From: Tubiluchus corallicola
Lineage: Eukaryota; Priapulida; Priapulimorpha; Priapulimorphida; Tubiluchidae
Length of the DNA stretch: 64,000 nucleotides
Assembly (NCBI GenBank): GCA_030141605.1
Contig: JAQGDQ010000561.1
Location: 61,001-125,000 of the forward strand
Direction of reading: 5' to 3'
This document shows positions 1-12,300 of this stretch, in pieces. The notes beneath the pieces were generated by a model. It saw only the letters and a list, made by a program, of their open reading frames with translations. It made no database searches and was not told the DNA's origin. Each line of letters begins with the position of its first letter. The stretch's first letter is position 1. The position numbers and the translations under genes are program-made.

Positions 1-1126
1 CAGTGTGTAACATGTATATTTTGCTCTCGATTAACTGAATTACAGTTCAATCGCCGATTGTATTGATTTATACGTGATTGTAATCTGGATTAATTCTACT
101 GGTGTATATTTATATATATATATATATATAAGATTCGAGACTACAGCTTCGACGACGGCACCATTTGCGGCGATCTATACATCAAACGAAAGGTCTCGAT
201 CTAGTGTCGTGCCATTGGGGGTTTATTTTTCGAATCGGGCCCACCGGGACGAACGGGGGCGGGGGGCGGAAAACCTCCAAAATGGCCATTTTTCGGCCGT
301 TTTTTGCAAAAGTTGTACGTCTGAGATCTGGAGAACGGGAACAGGCCATGGGTGGTGCTAGTCTGGATTAATTCGATTAGTCTATTAGTCGGTTACTCAA
401 CTAGCTGAACCTGTGGGGTGCAACGTGTGATTGTAGAAAACTGACATAAGATTATGGAAAGTTTTTAGACCTTAGTGAATGGCAGACAGCACCGGGCTGA
501 TAGTGTGTTGTTCTGTAACGTATTGCCAGATTAACACTTGGAAAAAAGCTGTAGAACTGCGTATTTCCAACACCAGGTGGCGGAAATTCTCCGCGCTCGC
601 AATTCACGTCTAGCCGCCCACGCATTTTGACTCAGAATAGCAGCAGATGTAGGCCTCCGAAATGCCAGCCCCAAGCTGGTTCATGGCAGCCAGCTCCCGC
701 GGTTTCTATTTTACATGGCTTCAGACACATTTTGACCAGATGCTGGGCTTCATATGTAACCGATCTGAAGTTGTGGTGGTGGTTACTAATGGAAACCGCA
801 CTAAATAAACCCGGGCCCTAGAGCATCGAGACCTGGCTGTAAAATAATCGAGCTGTGGCGATGTTGCCGCAGGAGGTAATGCCGCTTTTCTGGATCTCTG
901 ATTTCTTATTAAACTGGTGTTGTCTAGCTTTTGATGATGACTAGTTGACACGTAGGCTAAATTGGATAAAACACGCTGCATCATTGAGGAAGATTTTCTC
1001 AGCAAGAGCTTTTTTGGTCTAATAAGCGTGGAGATATCATTGTCACATCTCGAGTTTCGTAAAGCACCCTTATTACTTCTGTAAATTGCTGTAGTATGTA
1101 TATATAGTTGTATATATGTACGTACC
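1..1126. other. Non-coding flank, no gene seen
   Basis: I see no convincing exon here on either strand. A short (TA)n run sits near 108-130. A GC-rich stretch at about 230-345 has the look of a dispersed repeat. The open frames here have no recognisable domain and no splice context. The missing first exon or exons of the Smaug gene downstream were looked for and not found. Confidence 0.5.
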
Positions 1127-1806
1127 TTAAAGCATGAGAAAACCCGTCATAAACATAATGCTTAAAAAAATCGTCTTGAAATTTCATATCAGCTACATAC
1201 TGCCTTTTTGCGTGCAGGACTTCAGTCGGCAGTCACGCTGTATGAAACATGTAAATTTAAACTCCCGCGATGACCGTTAGACGCAGCCATTTTGACGACA
1301 GGTCATTTGAAACAAGTTTAGATAACATTTTGTAAAGTTTGAAAAAATAATCAGAGCATTCGTAGCGCACACGTCACTAATTGAGTAAAATTTTAAATTA
1401 CTGTATCTTGTCAATAAGATTAGAAATACGTTTTTCGTTAGGGAGGATGAGTCAGCGACATTTTATCAATTGGTGAAAACATTTTAAATAATTTTCTTTT
1501 CTAGTTACATAAGTCTCTCCAGCAGGTAAGCCAAAAGCTAAGTAATATAGATTTGCATGGAAAGTTTTTTGGGACATAATTTAACATCGCCTTTTCTTCC
1601 CCTGATTTACATTGTGCGTATATGACGTCATGTAATGGCACCATCAGAACAGTATATTGCGGGAAATTTAAAATGAAAACAGACAAAAATTCATTTTAAT
1701 GCGACTACGATATATGCATAAAATTGCTGTAAAGTAATGTTTTTAAAGGCTACTTTTTAAGATTTTTCTGAAACCTACTTCAGGTACCCCCTTTCTTGTC
1801 CTTTAA
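1127..1806. mobile_element. TTAA-flanked MITE, family A, full-length copy
   Basis: The copy is bounded by TTAA at 1127-1130 and at 1803-1806. The inverted ends read AGCATGAGAAAA and, from the other side, AGGACAAGAAAG. Its interior, including a CCCGCGATGACCGTTAGACG block and a TGACGTCA block, recurs at 61682-62370 (opposite orientation), 23873-24460 (opposite orientation) and 19731-20100 (same orientation, truncated). There is no transposase frame, so this is a non-autonomous element. A TTAA target is typical of piggyBac and Kolobok families, but the termini do not match classic piggyBac CCC ends, so the superfamily is open. Confidence 0.7.
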
Positions 1807-1854
1807 GAATTAACTTTATTCCGTAAAAACGCAAGAAAGCGTCCGTTGTCCAGA

Positions 1855-2150
1855 ATCATCATCATCATACGCTATTGTAGACGCTGGGCAGGCAGAATTC
1901 TAAAATAAAAGAAATCTGCCTTCAGACAGGTAAACGCAGCAGCAATCCAGCAAAAAACTAGACACTGCTATGCCAGTGGCTTGTCAGCACCACTTCCGTA
2001 AGGACAGTGAAATCTGAATATCACATCATCATCATCATCATACGCCTGTCACGTCTATTGTAAACATTGGGCAGGCAGAATTCTAAAATAAAAGAAATCT
2101 GCCTTCAGACAGGTAAACGCAGCAGTAATCCAGCAAAAAATGAGACTAAT
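1855..2150. repeat. Local duplication with ATC microsatellite heads
   Basis: Two copies of about 100 bp each start with an (ATC)n run and then share a block containing GGGCAGGCAGAATTCTAAAA and a CTTCAGACAGGTAAACGCAG tail. They lie at roughly 1855-1960 and 2025-2145 with unique DNA between them. No coding content is recognised. Confidence 0.7.
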
Positions 2151-2724
2151 AGATAATTAATGGGAAAAGGACATTAGTTTGTCTGGGTTAGTAGCAGGTA
2201 GGTCCCTGCTGTACACAGAGCTTGCTCAGCTTGTTACTGTTTTAAAAACTGTCATTTACGCATGGAAGCTTTTAGCATACGTAGTACAGTAGCTCTCTGT
2301 ATGTCAGAGAAACTTCAAGCGAAAGAGCCTTCGTTACTGCAACAAAAAACCACTTCAAGTGTTTAGCCGTAGTGGACTTTCGGGGCAGAGCAAAACTGCC
2401 GATGTCGTTCACCCCTATAGTGACCGTATTGCCTGCGAAAGTTTTTCAAAGGAATTCTCTTGCGGCATTGTTGAAAAAATTACGCACTGGGAAGTGGAAT
2501 TCGTTTGGTTCCATTGATGCGTTTGAGAGAACCAGATTTGAGTTTTACATTGGGGAGTGTTCGCGCTTTGAAATGGGTCGTGTTATGCTAATGAGTTTGA
2601 ATGTTGACAATAGTTGTTACTAGATTAAAGTGAAATTTTTCGCTTTGCATAGTAAACTCGAGTAGGCCTCCTTGGGATATTATAAAGATTTTGATGGGTT
2701 CGTTTGGTTACAGCCACTCTGGGC

Positions 2725-3283
2725 TTAAAGGAAGACAGGATGATTTTTCATATACTACCCATTTTCAAGTCCGATAAAAAGTACACACTTTAATACAATT
2801 AATGGTGCAAGATCGTTTCTGGTAGTTAAATAATAGATTAAAATCTCAACTAACTTCGGGCGAGACCAAATATTGATGACATCACAAACGAACATAATTT
2901 TCAACAGCAAAAACATTCCACGAGCGTCCTGCACGTGTTTGCGAAAGCGAAAATTGAAGTACAGTGTTACTGTAACATATTCAGTGTTGTTGTACTAAAA
3001 CTAGGCAAGTTTTAAGATAAAAATTCAAATTCTTTTAGTGAGCTGTCGAATGTGTGTAGTTCGTCACAAACTAGCACATCTGAACTGAGAGGTACAGCAC
3101 TCGTTTTTTGTGCACTCATTTTTGAAATGCACGTAACAGCGAAGAATTAGTAGCGCGAACGCGAAATTGCGCTTGTGTGGTAATAATTCTTTCACGTAAG
3201 TCATACTTGAAAAAAGTAGTACGTTTCCTTTCAGCATTTTAAAGAGTAGATTGTTTTGAATTACAGTTTAAGATTGGGTTTAA
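2725..3283. mobile_element. TTAA-flanked MITE, family B
   Basis: The copy starts at TTAA (2725-2728) followed by AGGAAGACAGG. Its body matches 7380-7987, 9890-10525 and, reversed, 27362-27972, including a GATGACATCACAAA block and a TTCGCAAACACGTGCA-type block read from the other strand. The right end after GATTGGG is shortened relative to the 7380-7987 copy. It has no coding capacity. Confidence 0.7.
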
Positions 3284-3844
3284 GAGTTTAAGATCTACTT
3301 TAAGATTTAAGTTCAACTTCTAGTGTCGTGAAAGACTTTTTAGAAGTATATTATTCAAGACTCAAGAGTAACGCAAGTTACTATAGATACGCATAAGTAA
3401 AGTACATATATGCATTCGTGGTTATCAATAGAAAAAACATTGGCAAGGGTTAATCCTTTCTTCCGCTGTTAAAGGTCGACTACCTGCCAATTTGTTGACT
3501 TTATCTGGCCCGCTTTTTACCTGTTTCAAGACACCGCGGCGTCCTAATGAATGTATTGTGTGGTATTTTGGTTCTAGATAGTGCGTGTAGGAGAAATGAT
3601 TTTGATCTGTGAACTGCCGGTGTGGTATTTAGCAGCTAAAATCAATACAGTAGTCGCCCCTAATCATTTCATCCGAATTACAAAGGAGGCTATTCATACA
3701 CGCTCTTGTTGTTGTATTTACACACGTATCAACAACTGCATACTTAGTTACGGAAAGTTTAAGTTATGAATGATCAACTACTTGTGAGTGGCTTGTAGCA
3801 GTGTGCATAGATTTTGTATGTTTGCGTTTTTCAAAGTGTTTGTT
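3284..3844. other. Intergenic, nothing recognised
   Basis: AT-rich single-copy-looking DNA with repeated AAGATTTAAG-type motifs near 3265-3320. The frame at 3581-3769 has no recognisable domain. Confidence 0.4.
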
Positions 3845-3845
3845 T

Positions 3846-4325
3846 GATTTTAAAAGTTTACCACTGTTTGAAAGATTGAAAGCGATGAGAAGTTTTAAAA
3901 ATACTTGACAAATATATGATAATGAATTTCAATGCACAGTAGCAAGTGTTCTGATTATATATGAATTTGATTTTAAGTTTACCACTGTTTGAAAGATTGA
4001 AAGCGATGAGAAGTTTTAAAAATACTTGACGAATGTATGATAATGAATTTCAAAGCACAGTAGCAAGTGTTCTGATTATTTATGAATTTGATTTTAAAAG
4101 TTTACCACTGTTTGAAAGATTGAAAGCGATGAGAAGTTTTAAAAATACTTGACAGATATATGATAATGAATTTCAGTGCACAGTAGCAAGTGTTCTGCTT
4201 ATCTATGAATTTGATTTTAAAAGTTTACCACTGTTTGAAAGATTGAAAGCGATGAGAAGTTTTAAAAATACTTGACAGATATATGATAATGAATTTCAAT
4301 GCACAGTAGCAAGTGTTCTGATTAT
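3846..4325. repeat. Tandem repeat, about 120 bp x 4
   Basis: Four direct copies each contain GTTTACCACTGTTTGAAAGA, GCGATGAGAAG and GCACAGTAGCAAGTGTTCTG. Copies begin near 3846, 3970, 4088 and 4211. Divergence between copies is low, so the expansion looks recent. Confidence 0.9.
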
Positions 4326-4575
4326 CCTCTCAGATTTATTGTGTGTTTTTGCGAATAAAGAGAAATTAATCTTTTCATCAGTGGGAGGCTGTTTCCCTTT
4401 GTGTCTTCAACATTCATACGTTATTCGCAGTTCATATAAGCAGGCGTAGGCTCGAGAACATGCACCCTAATTGTGGTTAAAATAAATTACTAAACTTCTT
4501 TATTTTGCAATGTCTGCTGTCCCTTATTTGGACAGTCAAAATAAGTTTAAACGTATTATTTATTTTAGGAATTTT

Positions 4576-4804
4576 GGACACAGCAGTAAAATTGATATAA
4601 AGACTCTGGTTTCAAAGATAATACAAGTGCAATACACGAAAGATGAAGTATACAATTAGTATTTACCTAACAATTAAACAAGCATATTAGACACAGCAGT
4701 GAAATTGATAAAAAGACTCTGGTTTCACAGATAATACAAGTGCAATACATGAAAGACAAAGTATACAATTAGTATTTACCTAACAATTAAACAAGCATAT
4801 TAGA
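4576..4804. repeat. Tandem duplication, about 115 bp x 2
   Basis: Two adjacent copies share GACACAGCAGT, AAGACTCTGGTTTCA and ACCTAACAATTAAACAAGCA. They differ by a few substitutions. Confidence 0.9.
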
Positions 4805-5754
4805 CATAGACAGTTTTTATTTATCTCCTTAAAATACACATTTTACAGGGTAAAAGCAAAAATTAAATACGCGTATAACATAATTCGAGAGTAGTATAAG
4901 CGTGAAGAGGTCAGAAGATGAATTACAGGGAGTGCAGGAGAGAGAGTAGCCAGGGACCAATCGGTCAGCTACCCTTCTCAGATTAAATTTATGAAAAGTT
5001 TTAGGCACCGCAAAAATTGATACAGGAAACTGAAAACATAATAAATGAGCGATAATTAAAAAAGAAAAAATATGACAACAGAACATGTAGAATATGTATT
5101 ATAAGTTACAATAACGTACATATAATTTGACTGAGTAGTGGTCATTAATTAATAAAAAAAAATAACAATCAAAATTGAAACTACAAAAACACTTAACACC
5201 TTTCATACAGTTTTTTTTTAAGTTTGAGTCTAATAACACAAATCAGACAGTTATTTCAGAGTATTAATTGCTGCTATGGTAACTTAAATTGAAATAGTTC
5301 GTCTAGAATTAAAAATCAATAAAAAAACTTCCTTAGAATCACTTCATTTGAGCGACATTTTGCAACAGGGAAGGTCGTCCAACAACATTATACTGCACAA
5401 AATTAGGCCTTTATGTTCACTCTCATTTGACTTAGTTGCTATGATTATGAGTAAATTGTAGCCATAGCTTTTGCTAGCCTCTTCCGTGTGGTCTCCTGAA
5501 AAATTGCTGATTCACATAAGATAAACACCTACGACCAGTGGTGATTGAAAGAGAAAAGTGGTAGCAGTAATAGTAGTGGTAGTGGTAGTGGTAGTGGTAG
5601 TGGTAGTCAAATCAAATCAAAGCAAATCGTTTATTGTTTTTCCCACATACAACATCGATTAAAGCTTAGTAGCATAATTATAATAGCCAATCAAGTGTGG
5701 AAGGGGTGGCGAAGAACACGCGTTATCATATCAGCCACCCCAACTCAGTTCTGT
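4805..5754. other. Intergenic, nothing recognised
   Basis: AT-rich DNA with no exon that I can support. A short (GGTAGT)n run lies at about 5574-5608, followed by an A-rich stretch with CAAATC repeats. Confidence 0.4.
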
Positions 5755-6133
5755 TTATACATACATACATACATACATACATGCATGCATACATACATAC
5801 ATACATACATACATACATACATACATACATACATACATACATACATACATACATACATACATACATACATACATACATACATACATACATACATACATAC
5901 ATACATACATACATACATACATACATACATACATACACACACACATACATACATACATACATACATACATACATACATACATACATACATACATACATGC
6001 ATGCATACATGCATACATGCATACTAACATACATACATACATACATACATACATACATACATACATACATACATACATACATACATACATACATACATAC
6101 ATACATACATACATACATACATACATACATACA

Positions 6134-6165
<32 letters not shown>
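5755..6165. repeat. (CATA)n tetranucleotide microsatellite
   Basis: About 410 bp of CATA/TATG repeats with interruptions by CATG near 5780 and 6000 and a short CACA patch near 5935-5945. The unit lacks stops in several frames on both strands, which creates long artefactual open frames rich in His/Thr/Tyr/Ile or Met/Tyr/Val/Cys. Confidence 0.98.
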
Positions 6166-6167
<2 letters not shown>

Positions 6168-6469
6168 AAATAGACTGAAGAGGTCATTTTAAGCTAGATG
6201 TTTTTCGAATTTACTCAATGTTAGTTTCCTACAGCTGTTCACACTGCGCGAATACAAGGAAGAGCTCACCACCAGTAGAAAACTGGCATGAAAAAAATCA
6301 AAACAGAGCATTGATTGTTTGTTCTTGGCTAACAACGTACACATGATCGTGATTATTTATCTGTAGTCAAGATTAGTTCAAGGAGTGGAGTGTTTTGTGT
6401 ACTTATGAGTTCAGAACCAAGACCTTTGCTAACTTTGCTGGGTCAAGCTTGGCAGCTTAACACACATCA

Positions 6470-6567
6470 GAGTATATATATATATATATATAGCCATTAT
6501 TTACTATAACACACTTCAGAGTATATATATATATACATACATATACATATATATATATATAGTATAT

Positions 6568-6624
<57 letters not shown>

Positions 6625-6702
6625 CCATTATTTACTATAACACACATCAGAGTATATATATATATAGCTATTATTTACTATACATATGCTAAGAACTATA
6701 CA

Positions 6703-6734
<32 letters not shown>

Positions 6735-6735
6735 C
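6470..6735. repeat. (TA)n microsatellite with embedded repeat
   Basis: Several long TA runs separated by three or more copies of a short segment containing GCCATTATTTACTATAACAC. This suggests a composite unit duplicated together with its microsatellite. Confidence 0.9.
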
Positions 6736-6764
6736 TTTATAAAAGTAATAAATACTATATTTTT

Positions 6765-6935
6765 CAAAAATGTCTTAAGTGAAACAATTATTACCACACA
6801 AACACATTTTCACGTTCGTGCCACTAGTTCTTCGCTGTTAGACGCATTTCGCCATTCACCAGGCACTGGTGCCTGCATTTCAGAAACGCATTGCATAAAA
6901 AATACGAGTGCAGTAGTGGTGCATAAAAACACAAG
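6765..6935. mobile_element. Fragment of TTAA MITE family B
   Basis: This is the reverse-oriented equivalent of the 7770-7935 part of the full copy. It shares the CACAAACACATTTTCACGTT-type block and the CTAGTTCTTCGCTGTTA block. No terminus could be placed. Confidence 0.55.
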
Positions 6936-7379
6936 TAATAAACTAAAAAATGATATTAGCTAAAAAAACTATATCACACTTTTACAAATGCAATCTCATA
7001 TAAAATAATTCCTATCATAGAGGTAATATACACACGAGTATTAGCAAACCAAGCGGAGTTTCAAAATGCACAGACGTTTGCTGGAAATTTTATCATTTCT
7101 GGTACTTTGACTTGCGCATTTAACGTTGCTTTATTATATTCTTTAGTCTGTGACTATATATATACCACGTTTGTGACGGCTTGACCTCCAAATGTTTTGG
7201 TCTTAGTTTTGCACTTTTTATCCACCTCCGGGGTGATTAAGAACATTGGGGGTTGTTGAAACTGTAAACAAGGTGAGATTAGTAAACAAACAACTGCAAA
7301 TTAATCACAAGTTTTGCCTACATGTTGTTACGCCTTTCAACTTTAACTTCTGCTACATGTGTTCAACCAAAGCATGTCA

Positions 7380-7987
7380 TTAAAGGAAGACAAGGTAATT
7401 TTTCACATGCTACCCCATTTTCATGTCCGATAAAAAGTATACGTTTTAAAACAATTAATACTGCAAAAGCGTTTCTGATAATTAAATAATAGGTTAAAAA
7501 TTTAGTTAGGCGAGCCCAACTATTGATGACATCACAAACTAACATAATTTTCAACAGCAAAATAATTCCACGAGCATTTTGCAGGTGTTTGCAAAAGCGA
7601 AAATGGAAGTACAGTCCTACCGTAACATATTCTATGTGTTGTACTAAAACTATGGAAGTTTTAAGATAAAAATTCAAATTTCAAAGTTACTGCTGTGCTC
7701 ATGCACGAGCGTTGAACGTGTGTAGTTTGTCACAAACCAACATCAATAGCTCTGAACTGAGAGGTGCTGCACCTGTTCTTATGCAGTGCGTTTCCGAAAT
7801 GCAGGCACTAGTGCTTGGTGAATGGCAAAATGCGAAGAACTAGTGGCACAAACGTGAAAATGTGTTTGTGTGGTAATAATTGTTTCACTTAAGACATTTT
7901 TGAAAAACATAGTATGTTTACTTTCAATATTTTAAAGAGTAGATTATTTTGAGGCACAGTTTAAGATTGGGTCTGGTTTTCCTTTAA
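7380..7987. mobile_element. TTAA-flanked MITE, family B, best-preserved copy
   Basis: The element is bounded by TTAA at 7380-7383 and 7984-7987. Inverted ends are AGGAAGACAAGG and, from the right, AGGAAAACCAGA. It is about 600 bp long, non-coding, and collinear with 2725-3283 and with 27362-27972 in reverse. Confidence 0.75.
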
Positions 7988-8713
7988 TGAACTATTATTT
8001 TAGGAATATTACTTTTCTGTCTGACACATTACACAATTATTGTGTCCGGACTGATCGATATGGAGCATTTTTTGATTATGTCCCATTTTTAATTTCCATT
8101 TAAGGACCATTTTCTCCTTCCAAGTCAAGACATCTCCATCAAACGTGTGATTTTAAATTTATTTTTTAAACACCTTGAGTGGGGGGATTAGCTTACATGC
8201 TGACAGTTAAGCAGTGCCAAACACGATTAATAAATGCACTGGTGATGGTTTTGTTAGCAGTGTTGTCGTGCCTATTTGCCTCTTTGGCAGAAGGGGATGT
8301 ATAACACCTCTGGTCATAGTTGATATGGCTCAAGCTGTTTTATCCGTCGGAGGCCGATCTTAGCGATCATCCCTGATAATTACTTAGGTTCTGGTCCTGC
8401 CAGAATGATCAAAGTTCACTGTCCATTTTGGTTCTCTATGTAAAAATTGCCTCTACTTAATTATATATTTTGACCTGTATTTTCACCTGAATCTATCATA
8501 TGAATGACAAGAAAGCTTGTTAAAGTGAAGTGTCCTTTTTAAAGCACAAGAAACACTCTTCATGAATTTAGTTTAGTTATTTAGTTCACTTAGATGCATG
8601 TTATTGTATACAGGACTAGCGATAACACTTTATAAAACTTGTAATTAGGCTCAACCATTTTACGTGCGCAAAAATGTGAGAAGAATGTGAGAACCTTTCC
8701 AACATTTTTCACG

Positions 8714-8714
<1 letters not shown>
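7988..8714. other. Intergenic or 5' intron of Smaug, nothing recognised
   Basis: AT-rich DNA between the MITE and the dinucleotide repeat. If Smaug's first exons lie upstream of the window, everything from 1 to 8942 is intronic. This is inferred from the split codon at the start of the first exon seen. Confidence 0.4.
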
Positions 8715-8766
<52 letters not shown>

Positions 8767-8785
8767 ACACATACACACACACAAA
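8715..8785. repeat. (CA)n microsatellite
   Basis: About 70 bp of CA repeats with a few interruptions. It is flanked on both sides by a duplicated CCTTTCCAACATTTTTCACG segment (near 8693 and 8848). Confidence 0.95.
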
Positions 8786-8942
8786 CGTGAAATAATTGGG
8801 ACTTTAAAGTTATTTCACTAATTACATGACGTGCTTATCATAAGCCTTTCCAACATTTTTCACGAACATTTAAAATATATAAGGTTAAATTCTTGGAAGA
8901 CTTTGCCTGTCCTTTAAAATGAATCAACATTTTTATTTGTAG

Positions 8943-9362
8943 AATACGTTAACGGCATGTTGAACAATGAGAACAAGCAGACTGTGGTCAAACAGCTGAT
9001 CAACTGCATACCACTACTTAATCCCGGCAACACGGAGGTGAAATCCCTGTATTTGAAACTCATCCCGGAAGTGTTGCGATATTCGTCGGAGCAGGGTTCC
9101 TGCATCGAGGAAAGTCGTCAGTTGTTGTCGTACTGTCTCATCCATCCGGCCATCACCGCAGAGGACAGGAAGCTGCTGTCCGTCTGGCTGAAGCATTTGG
9201 ACGAAGCAGCGGTCATCTCGACGTACCAGCGGTCGCAGGACGCGCGATCGTACTCGGGATACGTGGACCGGCATTGCGGTGATGCCACCTGTTGGCAGGA
9301 CAAGCAAACTTCCAGTAGTGGACAGCAGCGTGGTTCATTTGCAGTTCAAATGTCCAAAGAAG
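8943..9362 (+). CDS. Smaug exon with conserved N-terminal helical region
   Basis: An AG at 8941-8942 precedes the exon, and a GT at 9363 follows AAAGAAG. The exon opens with two bases of a split codon. It encodes the Smaug-type segment with [17 protein letters not shown], followed by a WLKHLDE motif. This is the SAMD4 N-terminal homology region that precedes the SAM domain in the family. The last third is rich in Ser, Gln and Asp and has no recognised fold. It ends in phase 1, which matches the next exon. Confidence 0.88.
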
Positions 9363-12300
9363 GTTAGATGATTTCAGACTTTATCTAATATTACTGAGTT
9401 GATAAGTTTTACAGGTACATACACACTTATCTCGTTTTGCCAGACCTTGCTTTTACGGATTTCGGAAATCTACAAAATCTGGCCCTTTAAGAGCCCCCCG
9501 TATTACAGACCAAGTCCGTTATTTAGCCAGTTGGTCTTTAGTTGGCAAGCTGTCACTTTGTTTACATCATGTACATCAGTGTAACCGCATATATATCTCT
9601 ATGTATGAAAATATAGTATCAATACTGCTAAGTTTTTTAATCAGTTGCATAGAGTTTTTATATACTTTTGCATAGGAACGTCCCGTACTTGACGTTTCTG
9701 AGACAATTAGACGATTGATTCTGCATTATCATGAGTCTAATACACGGCTCTTACCGTATTAGCGTAGTATCGGTAAATACGGAATAACGAAGTCTCCCGC
9801 TTTGTCCGGCAAACCGAGATATGAGTGTATATATATATAATTATTAGTCGACTTCAAAACATTTAATCGGACTGCGCGATATAACCGGTTTTATAGGAAA
9901 ATAAGATGTTTTTCCGTGTTATACCCCACTTTGAAGTACTGTAAGAAGTATGCGGTTTGACACCTATAATAACGCGAAATTATTCTGGTTATAGAATAAT
10001 ACGTTAAAAAACTTATTTAAGTACCTGCGAGCCCAGCTAGTGATAACTTCTCAGATGAACATAATTTTCCACAGCACGAATGTTGACGCGCGTGTTGCAC
10101 GTGTCTGGGAAAACGAAAATGAAGTTCAGCGCTACTGTACAATATTCAGTGTGATGTTCAAAAACTAAGTAAATTTGCATTTAAAAATTTAAATTTCCAG
10201 TTTACCGCTATGCTCATACATGAGTTCTCAAGTCACCACATCACAACTGACCACTTCCGAACTGAGACGTACAGCGCTTGTTTTTTATGCAACACCTTTC
10301 CGAGATATAGGCGCTAGTGCCCATCTAGCTAGCGAATGTAACTACGTAGCCGGCTAGAAAATATTGCGTGTGTAACAGCGGAGAACTAGTCTCGCAAATA
10401 CGGAATTAGATTTCTGTGAGAATAATTGTTTTATGTCAGTTATTCTTGAAAAAAGTAGTATGTTCAATATTTTATACGTTAGATTGTTTTTAGCTATAGT
10501 TGAAGATCGGATCAAGGTTTCCTTCAAGATTTAAACATTCAAACTTTATCTGGGCTCTCAAAGTTGAGTTTACACGTACATATGCAATATTACAAGTTCA
10601 CTTCAATGCATGCATGACAAGGCTATGCAGGTTTCCTTCAAGATTAAAACATTCAAACTTTATCTGAGCTCTCAAAGTTGAGTTTACACGTACATATGCA
10701 ATATTACAAGTTCACTTCAATGCATGCATGACAAGGCTATGCAGGTTTCCTTCAAGATTTAAACATTCAAACTTTATCTGGGCTCTCAAAGTTGAGTTTA
10801 CACGTACATATGCAATATTACAAGTTCACTTCAATGCATGCATGACAAGGCTATGCAGGTTTCCTTCAAGATTTAAACATTCAAACTTTATCTGGGCTCT
10901 CAAAGTTGAGTTTACACGTACATATGCAATATTACAAGTTCACTTCAATGCATGCATGACAAGGCTATGCAGGTTTCCTTCAAGATTTAAACATTCAAAC
11001 TTTATCTGGGCTCTCAAAGTTGAGTTTACACGTACATATGCAATATTACAAGTTCACTTCAATGCATGCATGACAAGGCTATGCAGGTTTCCTTCAAGAT
11101 TTAAACATTCAAACTTTATCTGGGCTCTCAAAGTTGAGTTTACACGTACATATGCAATATTACAAGTTCACTTCAATGCATGCATGACAAGGCTATGCAG
11201 GTTTCCTTCAAGATTTAAACATTCAAACTTTATCTGGGCTCTCAAAGTTGAGTTTACACGTACATATGCAATATTACAAGTTCACTTCAATGCGTGCATG
11301 ACAAGGCTATGCGGTTTTGGGAATTATCCTAGTTTTTTCATACCGGTTCGTACCACAATTACCTTTCTAATCAATGTACTACGAGACTTATTTAGATTGC
11401 TTTGTTTAATGAAAGAAATTGGTTATAATTGAGTAGTAGTAGTACCACGGGAAAAGTAAATATTGATAACATACAATTGTAGAGATAAATGGTGTAAATA
11501 TTATTGAACCTTTTAAAAGTTTACTTACTGCGTGATGAAGGAAGAATCTGCAATGATATGTGTGTGTGCGTGTGCGTGTGCGTTTGTGTGTGTGTGTATG
11601 TATGTATGTAGTTTACCGACTAAAACAAGTTACATGTATACACGAGGAACGAGGTAAATGCCACAATCGATACATTAGTGATTTTAGTCCAGATGGTCAC
11701 TTTACGTACATTTCCTACTCGAGGTTATAGCATTAAACAGTGTTATGCAAACAAGGTACATCAGCAGAAAAGTTGCAAAATTTCATAACATATTATATAA
11801 CAATTAGGGTGCTCAAAGAAGTGAGTTGAATCAGCAAAGTTTACATTGTCGTAGCAGTTTCTAATATTTGATGTTAGGGGGCGTGTCTGTATAACGTTTT
11901 TCTCAGTTTGAATGTCCCCACAAGGACATAACCTATTTTCCCTTGGCCGTCTCGCCCATCTATCCATTTCCATCCGCAGCCTACGTGACTGAAGACGCAT
12001 TCTTGTGAAGCTTATCCGATGATGTTCAAATATTGTCCATTCAAAACAAGGAGTTTCGAGACTGGGGTTCTATTCCAAGTAGGTTACACAGCGTGTAGAA
12101 TTAACCCGATTCCTTATGCGCTGCTCCAACAAAACTCTCTGCTGAGGTATACAACAATATCAATAATCAATAGCCAAATCATGGTAATGTCAATATTACA
12201 ATGCAGTGCTATAAAATGTTATCAAAACCAAAAAATATGGTCTATCATTACAAATATTCTAAGAGAGTTGCATTGGCCTCGAATTGAATATAAAAATCTT

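Noticed and set aside
2372-2623. 84-codon frame as a possible Smaug first exon or independent gene
   Set aside because: It has no resemblance to the SAMD4 N-terminus or another family, and no matching splice borders.
5726-6187. Long open frames on both strands made of His/Thr/Tyr/Ile or Met/Tyr/Val/Cys repeats
   Set aside because: They are translations of the (CATA)n microsatellite, which lacks stops in several frames.
10728-11432. 234-codon frame with a 38-residue repeat
   Set aside because: It is the open frame of the 114-bp array and runs on into non-repeat DNA without any domain.
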